This document shows positions 1-8,999 of a DNA stretch of 64,000 nt, piece after piece. Position numbers and translations under genes: made by a program. Where the stretch lies: contig CASDSU010000028.1 in assembly GCA_949283575.1 (NCBI GenBank), forward strand, positions 1 to 64,000. Reading direction: 5' to 3'. How positions within the stretch are numbered: position 1 is the first letter of the stretch; the number at the start of each line of letters is the position of its first letter. Origin of the DNA: an uncultured Eubacteriales bacterium (GTDB taxonomy: Bacteria; Bacillota; Clostridia; TANB77; UBA1234). The notes under the pieces are model-generated. The model ran no database searches and was not told the DNA's origin. It saw nothing but the letters and a program-made list of their open reading frames with translations.

Positions 1-122
1 AAGTCATCTGTGTGCATATGCACAGACTTTTCCAAATCTGATTCTTTTGCAACAGCAGATGCCGTTGTAGTTTTTCCTGTCCCCGGCGCACCTGTGATTA
101 CAATAATTCTACCTTGATTCAT
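1..122 (-). CDS. P-loop NTPase/kinase-like protein (partial, 3' end outside window)
   Basis: Only the first 40 codons lie in the window. They begin at an ATG (122-120) with a GGAGGTA ribosome binding site at 137-131. The N-terminus is a beta-strand followed by Walker A GAPGTGKTTT at about residues 10-19, as in small AAA_33-type kinases and zeta-toxin-like P-loop proteins. The visible part cannot separate a nucleoside or metabolite kinase from a toxin-type kinase. It faces away from the element scar that follows. Confidence 0.75.
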   Translation of the reverse strand, partial: MNQGRIIVITGAPGTGKTTTASAVAKESDLEKSVHMHTDD

Positions 123-262
123 CTATATTTTACCTCCACAACTACCGATTTATCTCTCTAATGAGTGAAAATATTGTACCACATTTTTGTGAATTTTTCA
201 ACTTGCCCACTTCGACTGCACTTCCGACTTAATAACTTCTTGAACACTTGCCGAAAAAGAAA

Positions 263-296
263 AACTGCCATCACTTGACAGCAGTTCTCTTTCGGG
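263..296 (-). terminator. Terminator of the tnpV remnant
   Basis: On the minus strand an ACTGCTGTCA/TGATGGCAGT hairpin with G-U pairs is followed by TTTTTC, just past the tnpV stop codon. Confidence 0.55.
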
Positions 297-306
297 TAGT
301 ATTCTG

Positions 307-639
307 TTATGAATACACAATATCGTTTAATACGATTTCATCAACGCAGGAACGAATGTTATTCATCAATCCTATCCATCTCATCATATCCACAGCCTTT
401 AATTGCTCGGTAACACTTTGTTTTTTTGCCATTTCCTTTATGAGATATTCAGCCATATCACAAGCCGAAGTGTCAATCTCGGCAAGATGTTCATATAACT
501 TTCCGCTTGTCAGCAGAGTGTAATATAAAACTCGTTTGTGTTCTTTCAAATATCGCTCTCGCATTCTTCCGTACTTTGAGAGCAAAGGCTTTTCTTCTGC
601 GGTCAGGCAGGGGTAGTAATAGTTGTTAGTGCTAATATA
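307..639 (-). pseudogene. tnpV: TnpV-like transposon protein, missing its start
   Basis: The reading frame matches the small TnpV protein of Tn4451-type mobilisable elements: KYGRMRERYLKEH, then SGKLYEHLAEID, then the C-terminal pattern EIVLNDIVYS. TnpV function is not established; it travels with transposon resolvases. The frame stays open upstream through NNYYYPCLTAEEKP, which is still TnpV-like, but no ATG is found. A 15-bp inverted repeat (625-639) sits exactly where the first residues should be. The best internal start (TTG, 585) would lose the conserved N-terminal strand. I read it as a nearly full-length gene that lost its start when the element broke. Confidence 0.75.
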
Positions 640-702
640 TCTATGTTGGAAAACCTACATTTTTATTTAATCATTTTCCTACATTTTTATATTAGCACTA
701 AC
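625..702. repeat. 78-bp segment bounded by a perfect 15-bp inverted repeat
   Basis: GTTAGTGCTAATATA at 625-639 is the exact reverse complement of 688-702. Between the arms CCTACATTTTTAT occurs twice as a direct repeat. Both neighbouring frames are cut at the arms: tnpV loses its start at the left arm, and the LtrC-like frame ends with a TAG inside the right arm. It looks like a miniature inverted-repeat element or the fused ends of a deleted element. Confidence 0.7.
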
Positions 703-1048
703 ATGGCTCTATACTCCATTTTTTAGGTAATGTTTTATTATTTCCCCAAGTTTGTGAAACATCGAAAATATACTTTATTTTAATGTCATTTTCGTCATCA
801 GAAATGGCTTTTATACTCTTTTCTCCCCTCTTTACCATTCTATCTATACTATTCCATTGTTCAATGGTCGCACAAGCCGTTACATTAGGATTTTGAGCAT
901 ATATTAGCAATGTTTCTGCAAATGAATATTTATAAAAATTACTTGCAAAATCTAAATACTGTTTCCATTCTATACTATTTTGTCGAATTTTATCTAATTG
1001 CGTATCATAAATCTCTTTTGCAAATTTAAGACTCTCTTTGTAAGACAT
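698..1048 (-). pseudogene. LtrC-like integrative-element protein, N-terminal fragment
   Basis: The 116 residues match the N-terminus of the large LtrC/ArdC-type proteins of Bacillota conjugative elements, which are normally many hundreds of residues long. The recognisable stretch is WKQYLDFASNFYKYSF, then LLIYAQNPNVTACATIEQWN, then a basic RMVKRGEKSI segment. The start (ATG 1048) has a GGAGGGAGAG ribosome binding site. The frame stops inside the right arm of the 78-bp inverted-repeat segment, so the rest of the protein has been lost. It is a relic of an element related to the tnpV remnant beside it. Confidence 0.75.
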
Positions 1049-1104
1049 ATCTCTCCCTCCTTATTAAGTTTTCAATGTACTTTTTTCAATTTAATGATAT
1101 ACCA

Positions 1105-1508
1105 TTAAGTTTCATAAAGTCCACCCTCGCTTATATCAAGTATTTGCTCGATATATTCTTGTCTATTTGAATACTTTTCAGATAGTTTTTTGTTGTTAAT
1201 TAGGTACTTTGCAACACTATCTGCAAAATCTTCAGAATAATTATTTTTTTCTATAATATATTTCTTTGAATAACTTGATATATAGTTATTATCCTCTTTT
1301 ACAGCCTTTGCATAATCTGTATAATGATAATCTAGTACCTTATACTGCATTAGCTTATTGCCCCAAATATGTGCGAATTCGTGGCAAATTATATGCTTCT
1401 GCGTAGCAACGCAATAAGTTCCAATTCATTTTGAACTGGAACTTTTCCTATAACACTATTATTAATAATTAGAATCATCATCAAATAAACAATATATATA
1501 TTCTTCAT
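1105..1508 (-). pseudogene. Signal-anchored HExxH metallopeptidase-like gene, frameshifted
   Basis: An ATG at 1508 with ribosome binding site AAGGAGATAAG opens a frame with a hydrophobic N-terminus (MKNIYIVYLMMILII) that stops at 1389. A second frame then runs to 1105. It reads QKHIICHEFAHIWG, a HEFAH zinc-binding motif, then SEDFADSVAKYL, which resembles the third-ligand region of phage/ICE-type zinc peptidases (E-D-F-A-x-S). The two frames overlap near 1389-1430, where a hairpin with AGTTCC arms (about 1418-1444) also lies. A frameshift or recombination joint has separated export signal from catalytic domain. The ATG at 1350 alone would give an 81-residue protein without the HEFAH motif. 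Family assignment is tentative. Confidence 0.5.
1404..1416. repeat. 13-bp direct repeat, copy 1 (possible att remnant)
   Basis: TAGCAACGCAATA here recurs at 1744-1756 inside the last codons of rlmD. Read on the minus strand both copies can encode I-A-L-L, so the upstream copy may be a displaced piece of an rlmD 3' end. Confidence 0.5.
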
Positions 1509-1532
1509 CTTATCTCCTTATTATAATTAAGC

Positions 1533-1569
1533 ATAAAAAAACAAAGTACATTTTTATCTGCACTTTGTT
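1533..1569 (-). terminator. Terminator downstream of rlmD
   Basis: On the minus strand an 11-bp stem (AACAAAGTGCA with TGTACTTTGTT, one G-U pair) is followed by TTTTTTTAT. It would end the rlmD transcript. The 1570-1731 stretch between it and rlmD is AT-rich with no supported gene. Confidence 0.75.
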
Positions 1570-1731
1570 GGTTATTATTCGTGATTAACTTTTTTCTGAC
1601 GTGTCTACCTTATACCAGGTTATTTTTAGTTTTCCATTTTATTACAGCATTTTCTCTATTTTTGTATTTTTTATTAAAATTTAATGATTTTAAAAAAATC
1701 AAAAATCCTTTGTTTTCAATGCTTTGAGGCA

Positions 1732-3072
1732 CTATTCACGACATAGCAACGCAATAGTCTCCACGTGGCACGTCTGTGGAAACATATCCACCGGCTGAAC
1801 CTTCTTTATCTCATACCCATTATCCGTCAAATACTTCAAGTCTCTCGCTAGCGTCGCTGGATTGCAGCTTATATACACAATCTTCTTAGCTTTCATTTCT
1901 TTAAGCGTTTCTAGAAGCTTCATATCACAGCCTTTTCTTGGTGGATCTACAAATACTACGTCTGCCGTCTTTCCTTCTTTATACTTTTCAGGTATAACTT
2001 CTTCTGCTTTTCCGCATATAAAATCTACGTTTTCTACATTGTTTATTCTTGCATTTTCCTTTGCATTTTCGATTGCTTCTGAGACTATTTCTACACCAAA
2101 AACATTCTTTGCTTGATCTGCAACAAATATTGAAATTGTTCCAATTCCACAATATAAATCAAATACGTTTTCTTCTCCAGTTAGCTCTGCAAACTCTTTA
2201 GCTGTATTATATAAAACTGCTGTTTGAAGTGGATTTACTTGATAGAACGATAATGCAGATATTTTAAATCTATATCCTTCAAGTTCATCTTCTATATAAT
2301 CCTTACCATACAATGTTTTGCAAACTTTTCCTAAAATCACATTCCCATTTTCTTTATTCACATTTTGTACAATTGACTTTATTGTTGGATACATATCCAC
2401 AATTTCTTCAACAATCTCTTTTGCATGTGGAAACTCTTCTCCGTTTGTAACAAATGTTAGCATTATTTCGTTCGTATTAACACCAACTCTTGTTATTATA
2501 TGTCTTAGAAGCCCTTCTCCTGTTTTTTCGTTGTATGTAGAAACTTCATACTTTTGAGTAACTTTAAACGCATCTTTTGCAAGTCTATCTGTCAAAGTGT
2601 TTTGTATATAACATCTTTCATTCTCAATTAATGAATGGGTTCTTCCAGCATAAAAACCTATCTTTCCATTTGATACTGGATATTGTGCTTTATTTCTATA
2701 ATTGTATGGAATAACCATTCCTATAATATCTTCAACTAATGGTTCGTATCCTAACGATTTCTTTAATGTGTTTCTTACTAGATTTGTTTTTAGCATCATT
2801 TGCTCTTCATATTTCATATGTTGTAGATTACATCCGCCACATCTTGAAAAAACTTCACATTTTGGCTCTTCTCTTTTTTCGCTAGGTTCAACAACTTCCA
2901 AAAGCTTTGCAAATCCATAATCTTTATTGGCTTTTAGCATCTTTATTTTAGCTTTTTCACCTTTAAGTGCACCCTTTATAAAAGTGGTATAACCATTTAT
3001 TTTAGCAATACCCTCACCTTCGAATCCCATGTCCAAAATATCAACTTCAAACTCTTCATTTTTTTGTATCAT
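1732..3072 (-). CDS. rlmD: 23S rRNA (uracil-C5)-methyltransferase, RlmD/RlmCD family
   Basis: SAM-dependent methyltransferase forming m5U in 23S rRNA. The 446 residues show an N-terminal TRAM RNA-binding domain (about 1-58) and iron-sulfur cysteines C72, C78 and C81 in the CxxxxxCGGC cluster. The SAM-binding motif is DLYCGIGTIS, followed by DPPRKGCD and the catalytic-loop SCNPATLARDL. Length is normal for the family. It starts at ATG 3072 after AAGGAG. Gram-positive members may modify one or both of U747 and U1939, and sequence alone does not decide this here. Its 3' end (HVETIALL) is a known type of insertion target for integrative elements, and element debris lies directly downstream. Confidence 0.93.
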   Translation of the reverse strand: MIQKNEEFEVDILDMGFEGEGIAKINGYTTFIKGALKGEKAKIKMLKANKDYGFAKLLEVVEPSEKREEPKCEVFSRCGGCNLQHMKYEEQMMLKTNLVRNTLKKSLGYEPLVEDIIGMVIPYNYRNKAQYPVSNGKIGFYAGRTHSLIENERCYIQNTLTDRLAKDAFKVTQKYEVSTYNEKTGEGLLRHIITRVGVNTNEIMLTFVTNGEEFPHAKEIVEEIVDMYPTIKSIVQNVNKENGNVILGKVCKTLYGKDYIEDELEGYRFKISALSFYQVNPLQTAVLYNTAKEFAELTGEENVFDLYCGIGTISIFVADQAKNVFGVEIVSEAIENAKENARINNVENVDFICGKAEEVIPEKYKEGKTADVVFVDPPRKGCDMKLLETLKEMKAKKIVYISCNPATLARDLKYLTDNGYEIKKVQPVDMFPQTCHVETIALLCRE

Positions 3073-3160
3073 AAGTTCACTCCTTAAAGAAATTATTTAT
3101 ATTACAAATATATTTTCACACACTTGAAATTTTTGTTCAAATTTTTCGATTGAGCTTTTT

Positions 3161-4003
3161 CTACAAAATTATTTCACGCTTCAATCTTTTTCCTTTAACC
3201 TTGCCTATTCCAAGGTATTCTTCTGCATACAAGTTATACAAGCCATCTTCTAAATCGACTTTAATTTCTTCGCCATTTATCAGCTTTTTGAGAACATTTT
3301 TAACATCAATTTTTTTGTCGAAAAGTTTTTCCATTGATATAATTTTTTCTTCTGAAATATCTTCTATTTTTATAGAAGCTTTTAAATCAAATTCACCCGT
3401 AACAGTTCTTCTAAGATTTGTCATAGTTCCGCATGTACCAAACTTTTTAGCAATATCTTCACACAAACTTCTAACGTATGTGCCCTTTGAACATGATACT
3501 GTAAATTTCAAAATATCATTTTCAAAAACTACATTATTAATTTCATGAATTTCAATATCACGTGCTTCACGCTCTATCTCAATACCTTCACGAGCAAGTT
3601 CATATAGCTTCTTTCCATTCACCTTAATTGCAGAATACATTGGTGGAACTTGCTTTTGTGCCCCAATAAAAGTTTTCAAAACCTCATAAATTTTATCTTC
3701 ATTTAATTCATGTAAAACTTTATCAATGTTCAAATCTGTTTCAATAACACTACCAGTAATATCCCCTGTATCTGTTTTCAAACCTAGTTTCATTTGAACA
3801 TCATAAGTTTTATTCTCACACGTCAAATATTGAACAAGCTTAGTTGCCTTCTCCACACAAACAACAAGCACACCAGTAGCTAGAGGATCTAAAGTACCAG
3901 TATGTCCAACTTTTTTTGTATGTAAAGCTTTTCTAACCTTCGCAACAACATCATGTGAGGTCATACCTTCAGGTTTATCAATAATCAAAATACCACTTTG
4001 CAC
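3161..4003 (-). CDS. truB: tRNA pseudouridine-55 synthase TruB
   Basis: Converts U55 to pseudouridine in the T-loop of tRNAs. The 280-residue protein opens with the conserved GILIIDKPEGMTSHDVV. It carries the catalytic-aspartate motif GTLDPLATG near residue 39, then YDVQMKLG and the SKGTYVRSL motif. The C-terminus resembles a short PUA-like tail. The start is GTG 4003 with an AGGAGGAG site seven bases upstream. It follows nrnA in the usual infB-rbfA-nrnA-truB order. A REP-like half-site (GGAACCGTCCCC) lies in the 70-bp gap before it. The ribF gene often found next is absent. Confidence 0.96.
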   Translation of the reverse strand: MQSGILIIDKPEGMTSHDVVAKVRKALHTKKVGHTGTLDPLATGVLVVCVEKATKLVQYLTCENKTYDVQMKLGLKTDTGDITGSVIETDLNIDKVLHELNEDKIYEVLKTFIGAQKQVPPMYSAIKVNGKKLYELAREGIEIEREARDIEIHEINNVVFENDILKFTVSCSKGTYVRSLCEDIAKKFGTCGTMTNLRRTVTGEFDLKASIKIEDISEEKIISMEKLFDKKIDVKNVLKKLINGEEIKVDLEDGLYNLYAEEYLGIGKVKGKRLKREIIL

Positions 4004-4073
4004 TTAAAACTCCTCCTTCTTTTTTGTCTATTTTCGAAAAAGGAACCGTCCCCACTTGTCCAAAAAAAGCAGC

Positions 4074-5030
4074 TTAGTCTTTTAGCTGCTTTTTGATTTC
4101 TGCAAGTACAGTTTCTTTAGCTTGCTCTAATGGTCCTGGCACTGAAAAACCAGATGCTCTAAGATGTCCACCACCTGCATATTTCGACGCTATAATCGAA
4201 ACATCTACGTAATCATTTGAACGAAGACTTACCTTATATTGTCCATCTTTTTCACGAAGCATGATTGAAACTTCAACACCTTCAATATTACGACCGTAAT
4301 TGACTATATTTTCATGGTCTCCATCCTGATTTTCGAATTCATTCCAATCCTCTACTGTTACATATGTAAAGGCTACTTTTCCATTTTCTAAAATTTCAAG
4401 TCTTGACAAAGCTCTTCCAAGCAATCTTGTTCTAGCTTCTGTTGTCAAATCAAAAACATTTCTATAAATCTCAGCTATATTTACTCCAGCCTCCATCATC
4501 ATTCCAGCAAATTCAAATGTTTCAGATTGAACATTATGTCTAAAGCCACCTGTATCTGTAAGCATACCCGTATAAATGCATGTAGCCATATCTTTATTTA
4601 TTGCAACCTCCATTGCAGCTAAGACAACAATAATATTTTGGCAAGTTGATGATGCAACCGCATTAACGTAGTTTGCATCACCAAAATTTTGGTTTGTAAT
4701 ATGATGGTCGATTACTATTGTATTCTCAATCTTCTCAAACCACTTTCTTCCTTCAGCCAAACGCTCTAAATCACTGCTGTCAAGAGCTACACACAAATCA
4801 TAAGAAGCATCATCTGGCAACTCATTTTTTATTAAATCGAAACCTGGCAAAAAACTAAACATCTTATTAACTCTTGGTATATAAACATCTACATTTTTTT
4901 CAAGTTTTAAAAGACCATGCATAAATCCAAGAGAACTACCAACAGCATCCCCATCAGGATTTTCATGAGTAATTATCAAAATTGATTTAGCTTTTTGAAC
5001 CATTTCTCTTATGCTATCTAAAACTGACAT
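4074..5030 (-). CDS. nrnA: DHH-family phosphoesterase, NrnA type (nanoRNase/pAp phosphatase)
   Basis: Degrades 2-5-nt RNAs and dephosphorylates pAp in the cytoplasm in characterised relatives. The 318 residues show metal-binding NPDGDAVGSSLG near the N-terminus, an ALDSSD motif, and IDHHITN, the DHH signature, near residue 107. The DHHA1 substrate domain ends in KYAGGGHLRASG, the GGGH motif that binds the nucleotide. Start ATG 5030 follows AAAGGAG. It sits between rbfA and truB with short gaps, the usual Bacillota order, so it is probably cotranscribed with the translation genes. Confidence 0.94.
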   Translation of the reverse strand: MSVLDSIREMVQKAKSILIITHENPDGDAVGSSLGFMHGLLKLEKNVDVYIPRVNKMFSFLPGFDLIKNELPDDASYDLCVALDSSDLERLAEGRKWFEKIENTIVIDHHITNQNFGDANYVNAVASSTCQNIIVVLAAMEVAINKDMATCIYTGMLTDTGGFRHNVQSETFEFAGMMMEAGVNIAEIYRNVFDLTTEARTRLLGRALSRLEILENGKVAFTYVTVEDWNEFENQDGDHENIVNYGRNIEGVEVSIMLREKDGQYKVSLRSNDYVDVSIIASKYAGGGHLRASGFSVPGPLEQAKETVLAEIKKQLKD

Positions 5031-5048
5031 ATAAAAAACTCCTTTATC

Positions 5049-5426
5049 TTAAAAATCGCTTTCATCAGCAGATTCATCTTCTTCAATTGGTTTAATATCT
5101 AATGAATTAATTATACCTTGAATCTTTTCGCCATAAGCCATCGAATCATCCATTTCAAACTTAACTTCAGGTGTTGAATGCATTCTAATGTTATTTCCAA
5201 TTTCTCTTCTTACAAAACCAGCAGAAGACTTAAGTGCAGCCATTGCCTCTTTCTCATCAGCAGTACCAAGCATACTTACGAAAATTTTACAAAACTTCAA
5301 ATCTCTCGAAACATACACTTTAGTAACACTAATAATACCTGTAAGTCTAGGATCTTTCAATTCTTGATCAATCAAACGACCAGCAATCTTTTTAATTTCT
5401 TCTTCAATTCTTTCAGTTCTTTCCAT
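5049..5426 (-). CDS. rbfA: 30S ribosome-binding factor RbfA
   Basis: Small KH-like protein that helps mature the 5' end region of 16S rRNA on the 30S subunit. The 125 residues show the typical pattern RTERIEEEIKKIAG at the start, DPRLTGIISVTKVYVSRDL in the middle, and the helix-loop segment GFVRREIG. An acidic tail (EEDESADESDF) ends the protein. Start ATG 5426 follows AAAGGATG. It is separated from infB by a 210-bp gap holding a long composite hairpin, which is unusual because these genes are normally packed tightly. Confidence 0.95.
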   Translation of the reverse strand: MERTERIEEEIKKIAGRLIDQELKDPRLTGIISVTKVYVSRDLKFCKIFVSMLGTADEKEAMAALKSSAGFVRREIGNNIRMHSTPEVKFEMDDSMAYGEKIQGIINSLDIKPIEEDESADESDF

Positions 5427-5501
5427 TAAATTTCATCCTTTCAAAACAGTATAAAACTACTATTCTTATACGTGTACTTTAATTTTACACTATCTTATGC
5501 A

Positions 5502-5605
5502 GTAAGTTTAATAATTCTTTTTTGTCGCCGAGTTCTCATTTTCATTGCACGATGTTTGCAATGAAAGTGAGTTGTCTGAGGCTAAAAAAGAATTATTGAA
5601 CTTAC
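5502..5605. repeat. Composite hairpin repeat, copy A (between infB and rbfA)
   Basis: About 104 bp. Outer arms of 22 bp (5502-5523 with 5584-5605) are complementary except one position. The inner stem joins CTCATTTTCATTGCA with TGCAATGAAAGTGAG. The flanking GTCGCCGAG and TCTGAGGC are shared with copies B and D, but the outer-arm sequence is different from theirs. In the transcript it would fold into one long two-part hairpin in the rbfA leader. Confidence 0.85.
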
Positions 5606-5635
5606 ATATATTATTATTTAAGTATGGTATAGATT

Positions 5636-8600
5636 TTATTGTTTAATCTCTTCCATTATGAAAGATTCCAATTTATCTCCAACTTTAATATCTTCATAAT
5701 TTTCAACTTGAACACCACATTCATATCCTTCAGCAACTTCTTTAGCGTCATCTTTCATTCTCTTAAGTGATGCAAGTTTTCCTGTATGAATTACAACATT
5801 ATCTCTAATTACACGAAGACCAGAATTTCTAACAATCTTACCATCTAATACGTAGCATCCAGCAATCATACCAGCGCCAGTGATTTTAAATGTTTGTCTA
5901 ATTTCAGCAGTACCTTGAATAACCTCTTTATATTTAGGTTGTAACATACCTTTAAGTGCAGCCTCAACATCATCAAGAGCATTGTAAATAACTGAATATA
6001 ATTTAACTTCAACGCCTTCTTTTTCTGCCATAGTCTTAGCATTAGCTTCAGCTCTAACATTAAATCCGATGATAATTGAGTTTGTAACTTTTGCAAGAGT
6101 AACATCAGATTCAGTGATACCACCAACATTGCTATGAATAATTCTAACTCTTGCTTCTTCATTTCTAATCTTCTCAAGAGAAGCTTTAAGGGCTTGAACA
6201 GAACCTTGAAGGTCAGCTTTAACAATAATATTTAAGTCCTTTAACTTACCTTCCTCAATTTGATTAAATAAATTGTCTAAAGTAACTGGAGAAGATTTTC
6301 TAATCATTTCTTCTCTTTGTTTACGTTTTCTCTTTTCAATCAAATGCTTAGCAACTTTCTCGTTTTCAACTTCATAGAAAGTTTCACCAGCTTCTGGAAC
6401 TTCTGGAAGACCAATTACTTCAACAGGTGTAGAAGGACCCGCAACTTTAACTTTTTGTCCCTTATCATCTGTCATACCTCTAATCTTACCAATTACGCTA
6501 CCAACAACGATTGTATCACCAATATTTAGTGTTCCTCTTTGTACTAATAATGATGCAGTAATACCAGTATTTTTATCAAGCCTTGCTTCAATTATTGTAC
6601 CTTTGGCTTGTTTGTTTGGATTAGATTTTAATTCTTTCATATCTGCAACAAGTAAAACCATTTCTAAAAGTGAATCAATATTTTTATTGAACTTAGCAGA
6701 TATAGGAACGCAAATAACATCTCCGCCCCATTCTTCAGGAACCAAACCATACTCCATAATTTCTTGTTTAACTCTATCAATATTTGCGCCTTCTCTATCA
6801 ATCTTGTTAATTGCAACGATAATTGATACGCCAGCAGCTTTAGCATGGTTAATAGCTTCAACTGTTTGTGGCATTATACCATCATCGGCAGCAACAACAA
6901 TAATTGCAACGTCAGTAACTTGAGCACCTCTAGCACGCATCGCTGTAAACGCTTCGTGACCAGGAGTATCAATAAATGTAATCTCTCTTCCATTAATCTC
7001 AACTTTGTAAGCACCAATATGTTGTGTAATTCCACCTGCTTCTCTCTCGATAACATTAGTAGCTCTAATAGCATCAAGTAAAGAAGTCTTACCATGGTCA
7101 ACGTGACCCATAACAACAACTATTGGAGGTCTTGGCATTAAATCTTCTTCTGCATCGTCTGTATCATCAAATAAAATATCTTCATCAGACACAACTTCTT
7201 TCTTGTGAGCTGTAACACCAAATTCAGTAGCAACTAAGAAAGCTGTATCAAAATCTAATTCATTATTTAAAGTAGCAAGAATTCCATAACCCAATAACTT
7301 TTTAATAACTTCACTAGCTTGTTTCTTTAACTTCTCAGCTAAATCTTTAACCGTAATTATTTCTGAAATATCGATATCAGTAAGCTCGAAAATCTTTTGA
7401 TCAATATGTTCTTTACTTTCAGTAGGTTTTTTCTTGTTCTTTCTATTACCTTTTCTTCTTGATAAATCATAATAGTCAAACATTTTACTTTCAGTATCAT
7501 TAAACATATTAGAGAAATTACTTTCAGATTGGATATCCTTTAACTTGCCAATGTTAATATCATCCCCTCTGTTTTCATTTCTTCCCTTACCTTTATTTTT
7601 CTTTGTTGACTCTTCAAACTTTCTATTATCTTTTTCTTTATCTTTATAACCAGTTCTAACATTTTCTCTAGCTGTTTCCTTTTGAAAAACTTCAGTACTT
7701 GCAATTATTCCCTTAATATCTTTTTCTACTTTGTTTTCTCTAGTTTGTGGCTGTCTATTATTAAATTTATTATCTCTATTGCCACCATCTCTATTTTGAA
7801 ATTTATTATCTCTGTTTCCATCTCTATTTTGGAACCTATTATCTCTATTGCCATCTTTGTTTTGGAATCTGTTGTCTCTATCGCCGTTTTGATTTCTATT
7901 GTCATATCTTGGTTTTTGACCATCAACAAATCTATTATTATTGTTATATTTTTGATTTTGAGAATCATGACCTTGATTTCTATTATCAAATTTTCTTTGA
8001 TTGTTATTTACATTTGTTGGTGTAACTTGTGATGAAGTAACATTTTCTTTAACTTCTTTATTAATATTCTTTTCATTTTCAACACTTGGAGCTTTAACTG
8101 TATTTTGTTTTTCCTCTTTAACTTCAACTTGTTTTTTTACTTCTTCTTTAATTTCTGGCTTTACTTCTTTCATACTTACTTCTTGCTCAACCTTCTTAAC
8201 TTCTTTTACTTCTTCAACTTTTTGAACTGTCTTTATCTCTTCTTTTACAGTCTCTTCTTTCTTTGGTTCTTCTTTCACAGTTTCAATTTGAGGTGTAATC
8301 GTTCCTATTTTTCTTGGAGGAGTTCTATATTTTATATTCATTGAAGCATCTGTTCTTCTTTGAACAACTCCCAAATCATTTCTAGTTTCTCTATTCGTTT
8401 CAACTTTTTTTACTTCCGGAACAGTCTCGATTCTTGTAACTTCTCTTCTAATTATAACTGGTGCAATTGGCTTCTTTTCTTTTTTAGTAGCTTTTTCAAC
8501 TTTAGGAGCTACATCTGCACTTTTTCCTTTTAATTGTTTGCGAATTTTTTCAACATCGCTGTCTTCTAAAATTGATAGATGACTTTTAATGTCATATTTC

Positions 8601-8680
8601 AATTTAATTAATTTATCAACTAGCTCTTTACTTGGCATATTAAGTTCCTTAGCTAGTTCATGTACCTTCATTTTTCCCAT
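5636..8680 (-). CDS. infB: Translation initiation factor IF-2
   Basis: GTPase that delivers initiator tRNA to the 30S subunit and promotes subunit joining. The 1014 residues begin with an IF2_N domain ([16 protein letters not shown]). A long low-complexity stretch follows: charged K/E/V repeats, then Asn/Arg/Asp repeats of the type [10 protein letters not shown] around residues 260-320. A second IF2_N domain comes next, then the G domain from about residue 515 with [16 protein letters not shown] and NKID. The beta-barrel and C-terminal IF2 domains are complete. The start follows AAGGGGGC four bases after ylxQ. The N-terminal extension is longer than in many Bacillota. Confidence 0.97.
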   Translation of the reverse strand: MGKMKVHELAKELNMPSKELVDKLIKLKYDIKSHLSILEDSDVEKIRKQLKGKSADVAPKVEKATKKEKKPIAPVIIRREVTRIETVPEVKKVETNRETRNDLGVVQRRTDASMNIKYRTPPRKIGTITPQIETVKEEPKKEETVKEEIKTVQKVEEVKEVKKVEQEVSMKEVKPEIKEEVKKQVEVKEEKQNTVKAPSVENEKNINKEVKENVTSSQVTPTNVNNNQRKFDNRNQGHDSQNQKYNNNNRFVDGQKPRYDNRNQNGDRDNRFQNKDGNRDNRFQNRDGNRDNKFQNRDGGNRDNKFNNRQPQTRENKVEKDIKGIIASTEVFQKETARENVRTGYKDKEKDNRKFEESTKKNKGKGRNENRGDDINIGKLKDIQSESNFSNMFNDTESKMFDYYDLSRRKGNRKNKKKPTESKEHIDQKIFELTDIDISEIITVKDLAEKLKKQASEVIKKLLGYGILATLNNELDFDTAFLVATEFGVTAHKKEVVSDEDILFDDTDDAEEDLMPRPPIVVVMGHVDHGKTSLLDAIRATNVIEREAGGITQHIGAYKVEINGREITFIDTPGHEAFTAMRARGAQVTDVAIIVVAADDGIMPQTVEAINHAKAAGVSIIVAINKIDREGANIDRVKQEIMEYGLVPEEWGGDVICVPISAKFNKNIDSLLEMVLLVADMKELKSNPNKQAKGTIIEARLDKNTGITASLLVQRGTLNIGDTIVVGSVIGKIRGMTDDKGQKVKVAGPSTPVEVIGLPEVPEAGETFYEVENEKVAKHLIEKRKRKQREEMIRKSSPVTLDNLFNQIEEGKLKDLNIIVKADLQGSVQALKASLEKIRNEEARVRIIHSNVGGITESDVTLAKVTNSIIIGFNVRAEANAKTMAEKEGVEVKLYSVIYNALDDVEAALKGMLQPKYKEVIQGTAEIRQTFKITGAGMIAGCYVLDGKIVRNSGLRVIRDNVVIHTGKLASLKRMKDDAKEVAEGYECGVQVENYEDIKVGDKLESFIMEEIKQ

Positions 8681-8684
8681 CTTA

Positions 8685-8999
8685 TTAAATAGCCCCCTTT
8701 AATTCTTCTACCAATTCTATTATCTTCTTACTAAATCCTTCATCCAAAATAGTAAAAATCGCTTTATTATCTTTTCCTATTGCTTTACTCAAGCCATCTA
8801 TTTCCCCGCATACAACAAGCTTTATATCATATTCTTTCGAAAAATATTCGAATTTTTCTAGAGTTTTAGGCGATGCATCCTCTGCAACAATAATTAAAAA
8901 CGCACTTCCTTTTTTTATGTTTTCTATACAAACGTCTGCTCCACTAGCCACTTTTCCAGCTCGCATACAGAGCCCCAAAATAGAATAAATTTTATTCAC
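8685..8999 (-). CDS. ylxQ: L7Ae-family ribosomal/kink-turn protein YlxQ
   Basis: Small RNA-binding protein of the L7Ae/L30e family, which recognises kink-turn RNA. The 104 residues show the family pattern [17 protein letters not shown] at the start and [11 protein letters not shown] in the central strand. The GTG start (8999) overlaps the end of ylxR by eight bases, so the two are translationally coupled. It stands between ylxR and infB, the standard nusA-infB operon position. Its exact role in ribosome function is not settled. Confidence 0.92.
   Translation of the reverse strand: MNKIYSILGLCMRAGKVASGADVCIENIKKGSAFLIIVAEDASPKTLEKFEYFSKEYDIKLVVCGEIDGLSKAIGKDNKAIFTILDEGFSKKIIELVEELKGAI

Noticed and set aside
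7750-7910. CRISPR-like short repeats
   Set aside because: Direct repeats are in-frame coding units of infB without spacers; no cas genes are present.
6317-8344. Several frames inside infB on both strands
   Set aside because: Shadows of infB low-complexity sequence.
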